40,308 nt of DNA from Streptomyces chattanoogensis (GTDB lineage: Bacteria; Actinomycetota; Actinomycetes; Streptomycetales; Streptomycetaceae): assembly GCF_001294335.1 (NCBI RefSeq), contig NZ_LGKG01000169.1:1-40308 (forward strand). The letters are read 5' to 3'. Made by a program: the position numbers and the translations under genes. The notes under the pieces were generated by a model, which saw only the letters and a program-made list of their open reading frames with translations, did no database searches and had not been told where the DNA came from. Positions 31,438 to 39,838 of the stretch are shown here, piece after piece. Within the stretch, counting starts at the first letter, position 1. Every line of letters starts with the position of its first letter.

Positions 31438-32306
31438 CGCCCCGCGATCGCCTCGGCCAGTGCGAGGATCCGGCGCGCGTCCTCGACGTGCAGGTTCTCG
31501 ATCATCCGGCCGTCGACGGTGACGACGCCGCGGCCTTCGCGCGTGGCCAGCTCAAATGCGTCGATGATTTTCTGGGACCGCTCGATCTGCTCCTGTGAGG
31601 GCGCAAAGATCCGGTTGCACGGCTCCACCTGCGCAGGATGGATCAGCGTCTTGCCGTCGAAGCCGAACTGCCGCCCCTGGATGCACTCGGCCTCGAACCC
31701 CGCCGCGTCCTTCACATCGTTGTAGACCCCGTCCAGGATCGTCTTCCCGGCCTCCCGGGCGCCCAGCAGCGCCAGCGACAGCCCCGTCAGCAGCGGCGCG
31801 CGCCCCGGGACGTGCTCGGCGTGCAGTTCCTTCGCCAGGTCGTTGGTGCCCATCACCAGCACGGTGAGCCGTTCGCTCGCGCCGGCCACCGCCCGCGCGT
31901 CCAGCATCGCCCGCGGGGTCTCGACCATCGCCCAGATCGCCGTACGGTCCGGGGCCCCGGCCGCCTCCAGCGCCCGCTCCACCTCCCGTACGGTCGCGGC
32001 GGAGTCCACCTTGGGCACGACGACCGCGTCCGGGCCGGCCTCGGCGGCGGCCCGCAGATCGTCGGCGTGCCAGGCGGTGCCCGGCCCGTTGACCCGGATG
32101 GTCACCTCGCGGTGGCCGTACTCCCCCGAGGCCGCCGCGGCCGCGACGCGCTTGCGGGCATCGGCCTTGGCGTCGGGGGCGACCGCGTCCTCCAGGTCGA
32201 GGATCAGTGCATCGGCGGGCAGCGACTTGGCCTTCTCCAGGGCGCGTTCGTTGGCACCCGGCATGTACAGCACGGAGCGGCGCGGCCGCAGCATCGCATC
32301 GGTCAT
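31434..32306 (-). CDS. CoA ester lyase, HpcH/HpaI-CitE family
   Basis: Enzyme of 290 aa in the CitE-like aldolase superfamily that cleaves or hydrolyses beta-hydroxyacyl-CoA esters such as malyl-CoA. Conserved parts are RSVLYMPGANERALEKAKSLPADALILDLEDAV with the metal-binding Glu-Asp, VVPKVDSA, AMVETPRAML and QFGFDGKTLIHPAQV. It is most like the (3S)-malyl-CoA thioesterase type of the ethylmalonyl-CoA pathway, but the exact substrate is not certain. The ATG at 32306 follows AAGGAG and is 5 bp after the stop of the second lyase gene. Confidence 0.9.
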   Translation of the reverse strand: MTDAMLRPRRSVLYMPGANERALEKAKSLPADALILDLEDAVAPDAKADARKRVAAAAASGEYGHREVTIRVNGPGTAWHADDLRAAAEAGPDAVVVPKVDSAATVREVERALEAAGAPDRTAIWAMVETPRAMLDARAVAGASERLTVLVMGTNDLAKELHAEHVPGRAPLLTGLSLALLGAREAGKTILDGVYNDVKDAAGFEAECIQGRQFGFDGKTLIHPAQVEPCNRIFAPSQEQIERSQKIIDAFELATREGRGVVTVDGRMIENLHVEDARRILALAEAIAGR

Positions 32307-32311
32307 GGGTC

Positions 32312-33373
32312 CTACTCCTTCTCGGCTGCCGCGTAGGCGTCGCGCAGCTCGGGGTCGCGGGCGGCCAGCGCGTCCGCGAGCCCGACGACCACCTGGCACT
32401 GCTTGTACGTGGCGTCGTCCTGCATCTTGCCGTCGATCATCACCGCGCCGGTGCCGTCGCCCATGGCCGCGATGACCTTACGGGCCCAGGCGACATCCGC
32501 GGGCTCGGGCGAGAAGACCTTCTTCGCGATGCCGATCTGCACCGGGTGCAGGCTCCAGGCGCCGACGCAGCCCAGCAGAAAGGCGTTACGGAACTGGTCC
32601 TCGCAGGCGACGGTGTCCTTGATGTCGCCGAACGGCCCGTAATACGGCAGGATCCCGTGCGCCGCGCAGGCGTCGACCATGCGCGCGATGGTGTAGTGCC
32701 ACAGGTCCTGCTGATAGGTGGCCCGGGGGGCCTCGCCATCCGGGCCGTGCGGATCTTCCCGTACGAGATAACCGGGGTGCCCGCCGCCGACCCGGGTGGT
32801 CTTCATCCGGCGGCTGGCCGCCAGGTCGGCGGGCCCCAGCGAGATGCCCTGCATCCGGGGGCTGGCCCCGGCGATCTCCTCCACATTGGCGACACCGGTG
32901 GGCGTCTCCAGGATGGCGTGCACCAGGATCGGCCGCCGGACCTGCGCCTTCGCCTCCAGCTGCGCCAGCAGCCGGTCGACGTAGTGGATGTCCTGGGCGC
33001 CCTCCACCTTCGGCACCATGATCACATCCAGCTTGTCGCCGATCTCGGTGACCAGCGTCAGCAGATCGTCCAGCGCCCACGGCGAGTCCAGGCTGTTGAT
33101 CCGGGTCCACAGCTGGGTGCCGCCGAAGTCCGTGGCCCGGGCGATCTCCACCAGGCCGGTACGCGCCGCCTCCTTGCGGTCGGCGGCGACCGCGTCCTCC
33201 AGATTGCCGAGCAGTACGTCCACGGTGGGGGCGATGGACGGCACCTTCGCCGCCATCTTCGCGTTGCCCGGGTCGAAGAAGTGGATCATCCGGGACGGAA
33301 GGAACGGCACTTCCCGCACCGGTGCCGGCGCACCGACGGCCAGCGGGCGGAAGAAGTCCTTCGGAGAGCGCAT
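32312..33373 (-). CDS. Malyl-CoA/beta-methylmalyl-CoA lyase-like protein
   Basis: Longer CitE-superfamily member of 353 aa. It has [107 protein letters not shown] and [20 protein letters not shown]. The size and the PADLAASR segment fit the Mcl1-type lyase that makes glyoxylate plus propionyl-CoA or acetyl-CoA. The ATG at 33373 follows AGGGAGA. It is first in a two-gene operon with the shorter lyase. The crotonyl-CoA carboxylase/reductase and mutase of the ethylmalonyl-CoA pathway are not adjacent. Confidence 0.9.
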   Translation of the reverse strand: MRSPKDFFRPLAVGAPAPVREVPFLPSRMIHFFDPGNAKMAAKVPSIAPTVDVLLGNLEDAVAADRKEAARTGLVEIARATDFGGTQLWTRINSLDSPWALDDLLTLVTEIGDKLDVIMVPKVEGAQDIHYVDRLLAQLEAKAQVRRPILVHAILETPTGVANVEEIAGASPRMQGISLGPADLAASRRMKTTRVGGGHPGYLVREDPHGPDGEAPRATYQQDLWHYTIARMVDACAAHGILPYYGPFGDIKDTVACEDQFRNAFLLGCVGAWSLHPVQIGIAKKVFSPEPADVAWARKVIAAMGDGTGAVMIDGKMQDDATYKQCQVVVGLADALAARDPELRDAYAAAEKE

Positions 33374-33491
33374 GCAGTCTCCCTGGTCGGATCGAGGGGT
33401 ACGGTCACGGCCGGGCGTCCGGCGGTGCCATCCGGCCACACTCTAGGCGCGCGGCGGCGGCGACGTTACCGGGCAGTATGTGTGCCGTTGG

Positions 33492-35024
33492 TCACGGACG
33501 GCGAGGGTGCGGCCCGGCCGGTGCGACCAGTGCGGCGCCGATGAGCACGACCACCGCGACGAGGCAGCCCCATGCGAAGCTGTCGCCGATCCGGTCGTAG
33601 ACCGTGGTGACGCCGGCCGTCGGCACCTGGGCCACCATCGTCTGCCGCCCGGTGGTGAAGTAGTCCGCCGTCGCCAGCACCTGTCCCAGGTGGTCGTACG
33701 CGGTCGACACCCCCTCGGCGTCCTGGCGCGCCACCGCGTATCCGCTCTCGATGGCGCGCAGTGCGGCCTTCTCGGTGTGGGCGCGTCCGTACTCCTGCCA
33801 GTCGTGCGAGGGGACGAGCATGATGTCGGCGCGGGTCCGCATCATGCCGGGGAAGTCGGCGTCGTAGCAGATGACATTGGCGAGCCGGCCGTACGGCGTG
33901 GCCGCCACGGGGACGCGGCCGTCGCCGGGGGCGAAGGGCTCCGAGCCGGGGATGGGGTGGGCCTTCTGGTAGGTCCACAGGACGGTTCCGGCGGGGCCGA
34001 TCAGGAGCGCCTCGTCGCGGCCGGGGCCGGCGGTGCTGTACACCTCGACGCCGATCTCCAGGTAGATCCGGGACCGGCGGGCCTCGGCACGGGCCGCGGC
34101 GATGGTGGCATCCTCGTCCGCCGCCAGGGTTTTGACGGCCTCTTCGGGCCAGACCACGATCTTCGCTCCGGCGCCGGCCTCCCGCCGGGTGGCGGCCAGC
34201 AGGCTGTCGCGCACGGCGGTCAGGGCCGGTACGAGCTGCGCGGGCGGGGCGGCGGCGATCTCGCGCCGCCCGCCGGATATCCGCGCGATCGCCGCCTTCT
34301 GGGCACGGATCAGCGACGCATCGGCGGTGACACCGGCGATCCGTACGGCCGGTGCCCCGGGCTGGGCGAAGGCGAGCCGCGCACCGCCGCCGAGGACCAC
34401 AGCCAGCAGGACGGCGGTGCAGGTGACGACGCTGCCGCGCACCGAGCGCCATGAGGCCGCCTCCCAGGCCCGGTTGACGACGGCGGCGCACCAGGCGATC
34501 AGGAAGCCGATCCCGTAGGAGCCGGTGACCGAGATGACCTGGAGCAGGGGCAGATTCCCGTACTGCGTGACCGCGAGGGCGCCGTAGGCGGTGCCGAACG
34601 GGGACAGCAGCGTGATGAGGAACTCGGCCCCGGCGAGCGCCGCGGGGAAGGTGAGCAGCGCCATCCAGGGGCGCAGCCGGCCGGTCAGCAGCCGGTCCAG
34701 GAGGAAGGGGAGGGTCAGCAGCGCGGCCAGGGCGACCGCTCCCCCCAGGGTGACGGGGCTGAATCCCATCTCCGACTCGAAGAGCCAGAAGGCCGCGGCG
34801 GCGATGTTGGCCGCCCACACCCACAGCGCTCCCGACCAGGCGCGGCCGGTACGGGTGAAGCGCAGCAGGAGGACCGGGAAGATCCAGGCCGCGGCGGCGA
34901 TGTCCCAGCGGCCGCCGACGGCGAAGAGCTGTGCCGTGGCCCCGGCGGCCAGCAGTGCATGGCGCCGCCAAGTCGGCGGCGTGGGCCGGTTGTTGCGCAA
35001 GGTGGTGTTGCCAGCGGTGTTCAT
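33492..35024 (-). CDS. Apolipoprotein N-acyltransferase-like protein (nitrilase superfamily)
   Basis: Membrane protein of 510 aa with the Lnt layout: about seven N-terminal membrane segments (20-215), an extracytoplasmic nitrilase domain (about 228-485) and a C-terminal segment. The catalytic triad is intact: E294 in VVWPEE, K354 in YQKAHPIPG and C386 in NVICYDADFP. True Lnt enzymes add a third acyl chain to lipoproteins; streptomycetes often carry several homologues, so the substrate is not certain. The ATG at 35024 has a weak ribosome binding site. It lies 118 bp upstream of the lyase operon on the same strand. Confidence 0.86.
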   Translation of the reverse strand: MNTAGNTTLRNNRPTPPTWRRHALLAAGATAQLFAVGGRWDIAAAAWIFPVLLLRFTRTGRAWSGALWVWAANIAAAAFWLFESEMGFSPVTLGGAVALAALLTLPFLLDRLLTGRLRPWMALLTFPAALAGAEFLITLLSPFGTAYGALAVTQYGNLPLLQVISVTGSYGIGFLIAWCAAVVNRAWEAASWRSVRGSVVTCTAVLLAVVLGGGARLAFAQPGAPAVRIAGVTADASLIRAQKAAIARISGGRREIAAAPPAQLVPALTAVRDSLLAATRREAGAGAKIVVWPEEAVKTLAADEDATIAAARAEARRSRIYLEIGVEVYSTAGPGRDEALLIGPAGTVLWTYQKAHPIPGSEPFAPGDGRVPVAATPYGRLANVICYDADFPGMMRTRADIMLVPSHDWQEYGRAHTEKAALRAIESGYAVARQDAEGVSTAYDHLGQVLATADYFTTGRQTMVAQVPTAGVTTVYDRIGDSFAWGCLVAVVVLIGAALVAPAGPHPRRP

Positions 35025-35183
35025 GCGATCCGACGCTAGAAGTGCGCGCGCACCCGGTCCGTCGTCCGGACGGCCGATCTCCCGCGGACCCGCGCAACTA
35101 TGGATGCGCGGATCGCTCCGTCCTCGCGGGGATCCCGCCGGTCCCGCTCGTCGCTAGCCTTGGCGGCCGGAGATCACCCCGCG

Positions 35184-35243
35184 GACCCAGAGGCGACGGC
35201 ACAGACCCAGAGACGGCGGCACAGACGCAGAGATGACCACACA
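35184..35243. repeat. Three 20-bp tandem repeats spanning the kinase start codon
   Basis: Units GACCCAGAGGCGACGGCACA (35184), GACCCAGAGACGGCGGCACA (35204) and the more diverged GACGCAGAGATGACCACACA (35224) lie head to tail. A partial fourth copy (GACCACGG) follows. The third unit contains the ATG of the histidine kinase gene. The rest of the 35025-35232 divergent region shows no other clear element. Confidence 0.8.
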
Positions 35244-36495
35244 GACCACGGCAGCCCTGCGCGACGCCCACCGCCGGTTCGCCGGCCGGCCCTGGTTGGC
35301 CGACCTCGCCCTCGGCGGCGGGCTGACCGTGTTCGACATGGCGACCCTGCTGGCGAGGGACCCGGCACCGGGTCCGGCCGGGGTGCTGCTCTGGGGACTG
35401 CAGACCGTCCCGCTCTTCTGGCGCCGCCGCTGCCCCCGCACGGTCCTGGGCGCGATGACCGCCGTCTTCGTCGCCTTCGAGGTGCTCGACCCGGTCGCGG
35501 GCAAGACACCGGGGCCGTATCTGCTGATCTTCGGCGTGTACGCGCTCGCCCGCTACACCGCCTTGCCCGTCGGCCTGACCGGGTCCGCGCTCTCGCTCCT
35601 CGCAGCGGTGGCGACGGACCTGCTCAGCGGGCGGACGGGGCCACCCCAGCCCGGCTCGCTGGAGCCGATCACCGCGACGACGTTCCTCGCCTTCTACGGT
35701 GTCGCCTGGCTCCTGGGGCACGGCCGGCGGCGGCTCGGCATCCAGGCCGCCCGGCTGCGCGACCTCAACGCCCGGTTGCGCGCGGAGCAGGAGATCAACG
35801 CCCGGCAGGCCGTGGTCGCCGAGCGCGCCCGGATCGCCCGCGACCTCCACGACGTGGTCGCCCACCACGTGAGCGCCATCGCCGTACAGGCGCGGGCCAC
35901 CGAGGAGGTGCTCGAGGACGCGCCGCGGGGCGACGGCCGGAAGGGCGTGGCGCGCATCGCGGAAACCGCCGACACCGCGCTCATCGAGATGCGCCGCATC
36001 CTCGGACTGCTCACCGCCGGGGACGAGGCCATCGCCCCGGAGCCGTCGCTGGCGCACCTCGACCGGCTGATCGCCGCGGCCGAGGCGGCGGGCTGCCGGG
36101 TGACCGCCCGGCTGGACGGCCCGGCGGGTGCGATTCCGCCCGCGGTCCAGGTATCGGCGTACCGGATCGTGCAGGAGGCGCTGACCAACGTCCTCAAGCA
36201 CGCCGGCCCGGCCGACACGCTGATCGCCGTACGGCAGGAGTCCGCGGCGCTGACCATCGAGGTCGTCAACGGGCCGGTCGTCGACGGGCGGGCCGTCACC
36301 GGGAGACCGGCCGCCGACGACCGTCCCGTACCCGTACCCGTCCCCGGCTCCGGCCGCGGTCTGATCGGCATCCGCGAACGCGTCGCGGCCTTCGGCGGCA
36401 CCGTCCGCACCGGCCCGCATCCGCGCGGCGGCTGGCAGGTCCTGGCCACCCTCCCCCTCCCGCTCGGCGAGGTCCCCGGAAAGGCACCCGCGTGA
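35233..36495 (+). CDS. NarL-type sensor histidine kinase
   Basis: Sensor kinase of 420 aa. Four or five membrane segments lie between residues 21 and 163 with short loops, then a coiled linker. The HisKA_3 box is ERARIARDLHDVVAHHVSAIAVQA with phosphoacceptor H206. The HATPase domain has YRIVQEALTNVLKHA and GSGRGLIGIRERVAAFGG, split by a Pro/Val-rich insert (about 355-372) where the G1 box normally lies. The ATG at 35233 lies inside a tandem repeat and has only GCAGAG upstream, so initiation may be weak. Its stop overlaps the GTG of the regulator gene. Confidence 0.92.
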   Translation: MTTQTTAALRDAHRRFAGRPWLADLALGGGLTVFDMATLLARDPAPGPAGVLLWGLQTVPLFWRRRCPRTVLGAMTAVFVAFEVLDPVAGKTPGPYLLIFGVYALARYTALPVGLTGSALSLLAAVATDLLSGRTGPPQPGSLEPITATTFLAFYGVAWLLGHGRRRLGIQAARLRDLNARLRAEQEINARQAVVAERARIARDLHDVVAHHVSAIAVQARATEEVLEDAPRGDGRKGVARIAETADTALIEMRRILGLLTAGDEAIAPEPSLAHLDRLIAAAEAAGCRVTARLDGPAGAIPPAVQVSAYRIVQEALTNVLKHAGPADTLIAVRQESAALTIEVVNGPVVDGRAVTGRPAADDRPVPVPVPGSGRGLIGIRERVAAFGGTVRTGPHPRGGWQVLATLPLPLGEVPGKAPA

Positions 36496-37205
36496 CCATC
36501 CGTGTGCTCATCGTCGACGACCAGGAGATGGTCCGCGACGCGCTGCGCGCCGTCATCGGCCGCCGCGACGACTTCTCGGTCGTCGGCGCCGCCGCGGACG
36601 GGGAGCAGGCCGTCGCCCTGGCTCGCGACCTGACGCCCGATGTCGTCGTCATGGACGTCCGGATGCCCGGCATGACCGGCGTCGAGGCCACCCGGCAGAT
36701 CCTCACCGCCTGGCCGCACCCCGGCCCGCCGCCCCGCATCCTCGTCCTGACCACCTTCGACCTGGACGAGTATGTGCACGCGGCCCTGCGCGCAGGCGCG
36801 AGCGGCTTTCTGCTGAAGAACAGTCCGCCCGCCCAACTCGCCCAGGCCATCCGCGTGGTGGCGGACGGCGAGGCCATGCTCGCCCCGAGCGTCACCCACC
36901 GCCTGATCGGCGCCTTCACCGCCCTGCCCGCCGGACTGGTGCCCGGTGCGCCCCGCCCGCCGGCCGGCCGCAACCGCCTCCTGGACACCCTCACCGCCCG
37001 CGAACTGGAGGTCCTCGTGCTGGTCGCACGGGGCCGGTCCAACCGCCGGATCGCCGACGACCTCGGGCTGACCCAGGCCACCGTGAAGAGCCGGGTCAAC
37101 CGCATCCTCACCCGGCTCGGCCTGGACAACCGCGTCCAGGCCGCCCTGCTCGCCCACGAGGCGGGCCTGCTGTCTGCCGGGCCCCAGGCAGACCCGCACC
37201 AGTAG
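36492..37205 (+). CDS. NarL/FixJ-family response regulator
   Basis: Partner of the preceding kinase, 237 aa. The receiver has D9/D10 and phosphoacceptor D55 (VVVMDVRMPGMTG), LVLTTFDLDEY and FLLKNSPP. The LuxR helix-turn-helix is LTARELEVLVLVARGRSNRRIADDLGLTQATVKSRVNRILTRL. The start is GTG at 36492, overlapping the kinase stop by 2 bp of a GTGA junction, with GGAAAGG upstream. Target genes cannot be named. Confidence 0.94.
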   Translation: MTIRVLIVDDQEMVRDALRAVIGRRDDFSVVGAAADGEQAVALARDLTPDVVVMDVRMPGMTGVEATRQILTAWPHPGPPPRILVLTTFDLDEYVHAALRAGASGFLLKNSPPAQLAQAIRVVADGEAMLAPSVTHRLIGAFTALPAGLVPGAPRPPAGRNRLLDTLTARELEVLVLVARGRSNRRIADDLGLTQATVKSRVNRILTRLGLDNRVQAALLAHEAGLLSAGPQADPHQ

Positions 37206-37261
37206 CACGCCGGAGTCCGACCGCAGCGGCTCCTCCCACCGGCGTCCTCCACCGGCTCCGG

Positions 37262-37939
37262 TCAGTCGCGTACGACGGCGAAGGGCCCGCGCCCCTCGGT
37301 GCCGTCCGGCAGCCGCCATCCGGCCGTGACATGTCCCCGCATCTGCGCCGGGCCCGGGGCGGCGCCGTCCTCGTCGGACCGGCCGGGATCCAGCACGCGG
37401 TTCACCCGGAGGGCCAGCTGTCCGGCGGCGGTCTCCACCACGAGATCCGTACCCCGCGGCCCGCTGTCCACGACCGTGGACCGCAGCGCCGCTCCCCGCC
37501 CCGTCTCCCCCGCGAAGGACCTGGTCACCGACCGGTCCGGGGTGTTACTGAGGCTCTGGGCCTGCGGCTCGGCGTCGCCCTGGAGGAGGGCGTACAGCTG
37601 CGCCACGAGAACCGGGTCGTGGGTCCCGTCGTAGACCCACCGCTTTCCCAGCGCCTCGTGCTCCAAGGTGCCGATGAGCGCCTGACCGGCCCCCTCGAGC
37701 GGCGCTCCCCGGTACGTCATCGGCACCAGATAGACGACCGGCCGCCCACCGGACCCATCGGCGACGGCCATGAACTCGATCCCGACCTCGCCCTCCGGGT
37801 CATCGAGCCGGAACCCGCCGGCCTTGGTCAGCTCCGGCCGGCCGGTCCCCGTGCCCGTGTACCAGGGCTGCGCGGGCAGCCATGGCGTCAGAAGCTCCAG
37901 TTTGCCGGGCTTCAGCGTGACGTGATGAATGGTGGCCAT
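37262..37939 (-). CDS. Maltokinase N-terminal cap-like domain protein
   Basis: Protein of 225 aa resembling the N-terminal cap of actinobacterial maltokinase (Mak1) without a kinase domain. The start MATIHHVTLKPGKLELLTPWLPAQPWYTG, the segment GGFRLDDPEGEVGIEFM, VVYLVPMTYRGAPLEGAGQALIGTLEHEALGKRWVYDG and DPVLVAQLYALL all fit. Such stand-alone caps are common in Streptomyces and of unknown role. The ATG at 37939 is preceded by GGAAAGGG. Same strand as the signal peptidase gene but downstream of it, 63 bp apart. Confidence 0.85.
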   Translation of the reverse strand: MATIHHVTLKPGKLELLTPWLPAQPWYTGTGTGRPELTKAGGFRLDDPEGEVGIEFMAVADGSGGRPVVYLVPMTYRGAPLEGAGQALIGTLEHEALGKRWVYDGTHDPVLVAQLYALLQGDAEPQAQSLSNTPDRSVTRSFAGETGRGAALRSTVVDSGPRGTDLVVETAAGQLALRVNRVLDPGRSDEDGAAPGPAQMRGHVTAGWRLPDGTEGRGPFAVVRD

Positions 37940-38002
37940 ACCCCAGAACCCTTTCCTGCGACCGCACTTACCCCGGCCATCCTGCCGCCACGAGCGCCTG
38001 GT

Positions 38003-38740
38003 TCACCGGGCGCCCTCCTGGTCGAATGTCCCGGGCACCGGCAGGTTGTCCCAGCGGCTGACGGGCCAGGCGATGACCACCGCACGTCCGACGACGAGGC
38101 CCACGGGAACCATCCCCCGGCCGGGACCGCGCTGGTGGTAGCGGGAGTCCCAGGAGGCCTGCCGGTGGTCACCCATCACCCAGATGTGCCCGCGGGGCAC
38201 CGTCACCTTGAACTGACCGTCGCGGTCGGTGCTGCACGCGGTGTTGCCGGGGAAGACATAAGGCTCTTCGAGGGCCTTTCCATTGACCTTCAACGGCCCC
38301 TTCCCCTTGCACTCCACCGTGTCGCCGCCGACGCCGATGACCCGCTTGATCAGGTTGTTCTCGTCGGCGGACGGCATCAGGCCGATGAGGGCGAGGCCCT
38401 TCTGGAACACATCGGGCTGCGGTTTCGGCTCTCCGGCCAGCCAGTTGGCCGGATCGTGGAAGACGACGACCTCACCCCGTTGCGGTTGCGAGCCGAACCA
38501 GGGAGTGAGTTTGTCCACGAGCACGCGGTCGTCCTGCTCCAGCGTTTTCCGCATGGAGCCGGAAGGAATGGAGAACGCCTGCAGCAGAAACGTCTTGATG
38601 AGCAGGGCCAGCACCAGGGCAATGCCCACGAGGAGGGGCAGCTCCTTCCAGAAGGAGCGTGCTCGCGCTCCCTTCTTCTTGTGCTTCTTCTCGGGACGCT
38701 CCTGTGCACCCTCGTCCACCGGTCGCGAAGTTGTCGCCAT
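38003..38740 (-). CDS. lepB: Signal peptidase I
   Basis: Type I signal peptidase of 245 aa that removes signal peptides from exported proteins at the membrane. A charged cytoplasmic N-terminus (KKHKKKGARAR) precedes one membrane segment (about 35-55). Catalytic Ser62 is in SIPSGSM and the general base Lys132 in NLIKRVIGVGGD, and box E is GHIWVMGDHRQASWDSRYH. The usual GDNR-type motif is here GDHR, a variant worth noting. I chose the ATG at 38740; a GTG 21 bp upstream is also possible. Streptomycetes usually have several paralogues. Confidence 0.92.
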   Translation of the reverse strand: MATTSRPVDEGAQERPEKKHKKKGARARSFWKELPLLVGIALVLALLIKTFLLQAFSIPSGSMRKTLEQDDRVLVDKLTPWFGSQPQRGEVVVFHDPANWLAGEPKPQPDVFQKGLALIGLMPSADENNLIKRVIGVGGDTVECKGKGPLKVNGKALEEPYVFPGNTACSTDRDGQFKVTVPRGHIWVMGDHRQASWDSRYHQRGPGRGMVPVGLVVGRAVVIAWPVSRWDNLPVPGTFDQEGAR

Positions 38741-38886
38741 TCCCCCACATCCACTGGTCACCGCTCGGGACAGGCCCGGACGGCCGGCACCCGCCGTGTT
38801 CTGCGCCGGTCGTGCGCCCTTCCAGTTTGTCGGAGACATTCCCGATGTGCCGCAAGAGCACCCCATGCTCGCGCTAGTGTGCGAGC

Positions 38887-39828
38887 GTGAGCCTTCATGT
38901 CGTCGTAGGATTCGGGCCCGCCGGAGCGGCCACCGCTCGACTGCTGGCCGGAAAGGGCCACTCGGTACGGGTCATCACCACGTCGGGCCGAAGCCCGGAA
39001 CCCGGCATCGAGCACCTGGCGTTGGACGCGACGGACAGCAGGCGACTGACCGAGGCCGCGCAGGGCGCGGCCGCGATCTACAGCTGTGCCGCACCGCCCT
39101 ACCACCGCTGGGCGAGTGAGTGGCCGCCGCTGGCCTCGTCGGTCTGTGCCGCGGCCGAGGCGACCGGCGCGGTCCTGGTCATGCTGGGCAACCTCTACGG
39201 CTACGGTCCGGTGGACGGCCCCATGACCGAGGACCTGCCGCTCGCGGCCACCGGCCCCAAGGGGCGGGTGCGTGCGGCCGTCTGGGAGCAGGCACAGAAG
39301 CTGCATGAGCAGGGCCGTATCCAGGCGGTCGAGGTACGGGCCTCGGACTTCTTCGGCCCCGGCGTGACCGACGGCGGCCACCTGGCCGCACGGGTGATGC
39401 CGCGCCTGCTGCGCGGCAGGCCGGTCACCACGCTCGGGGATCCGGACGCCCCGCACAGCTGGACCTATCTCCCCGACGTGGCCGGGGCCCTGGTCGAGGT
39501 CGCGGGCGAGCAGCGGGCCTGGGGACGGCCCTGGCACATCCCGACGCAGCCCGCGCTCGCCACCCGGGAGATGGTCGACCGCCTCGCCGCCCACGCGGAA
39601 ACGGGCCCGGTCGCGGTACGCAGGCTGTCGCCGGCCGTACTGGGCCTCGTCTCGCTCTTCTCCCCTCTCCTCCGCGAACTCAAGGAGATCCGCTACCAGT
39701 TCGACCGCCCGTTCGTGGCCGGTACGAGCGCGTACGAAGCCGCATTCGCGCTGCGCGCCACCCCCGTCGACGAGCAGATCAAGGCGACGGTGTCCTGGTG
39801 GCGCGAGCGCCTGGCCACCACCGGGTGA
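38887..39828 (+). CDS. NAD-dependent epimerase/dehydratase family protein
   Basis: Short-chain-type nucleotide-sugar epimerase relative of 313 aa. The Rossmann start HVVVGFGPAGAATARLLAGKGHSVRVIT has a G.G..G NAD(P)-binding loop. Other family parts are LGNLYGYGPVDGPMTED, VEVRASDFFGPGV and the HSWTYLPDVAGALVEVA block. The catalytic YxxxK is not in its classical form, so it may be a reductase of the NmrA-like side of the family. The GTG at 38887 has no ribosome binding site, and TAGTGT at 38875-38880 could be a -10 of a leaderless transcript. Confidence 0.85.
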   Translation: MSLHVVVGFGPAGAATARLLAGKGHSVRVITTSGRSPEPGIEHLALDATDSRRLTEAAQGAAAIYSCAAPPYHRWASEWPPLASSVCAAAEATGAVLVMLGNLYGYGPVDGPMTEDLPLAATGPKGRVRAAVWEQAQKLHEQGRIQAVEVRASDFFGPGVTDGGHLAARVMPRLLRGRPVTTLGDPDAPHSWTYLPDVAGALVEVAGEQRAWGRPWHIPTQPALATREMVDRLAAHAETGPVAVRRLSPAVLGLVSLFSPLLRELKEIRYQFDRPFVAGTSAYEAAFALRATPVDEQIKATVSWWRERLATTG

Positions 39829-39838
39829 CGACGGGCTG

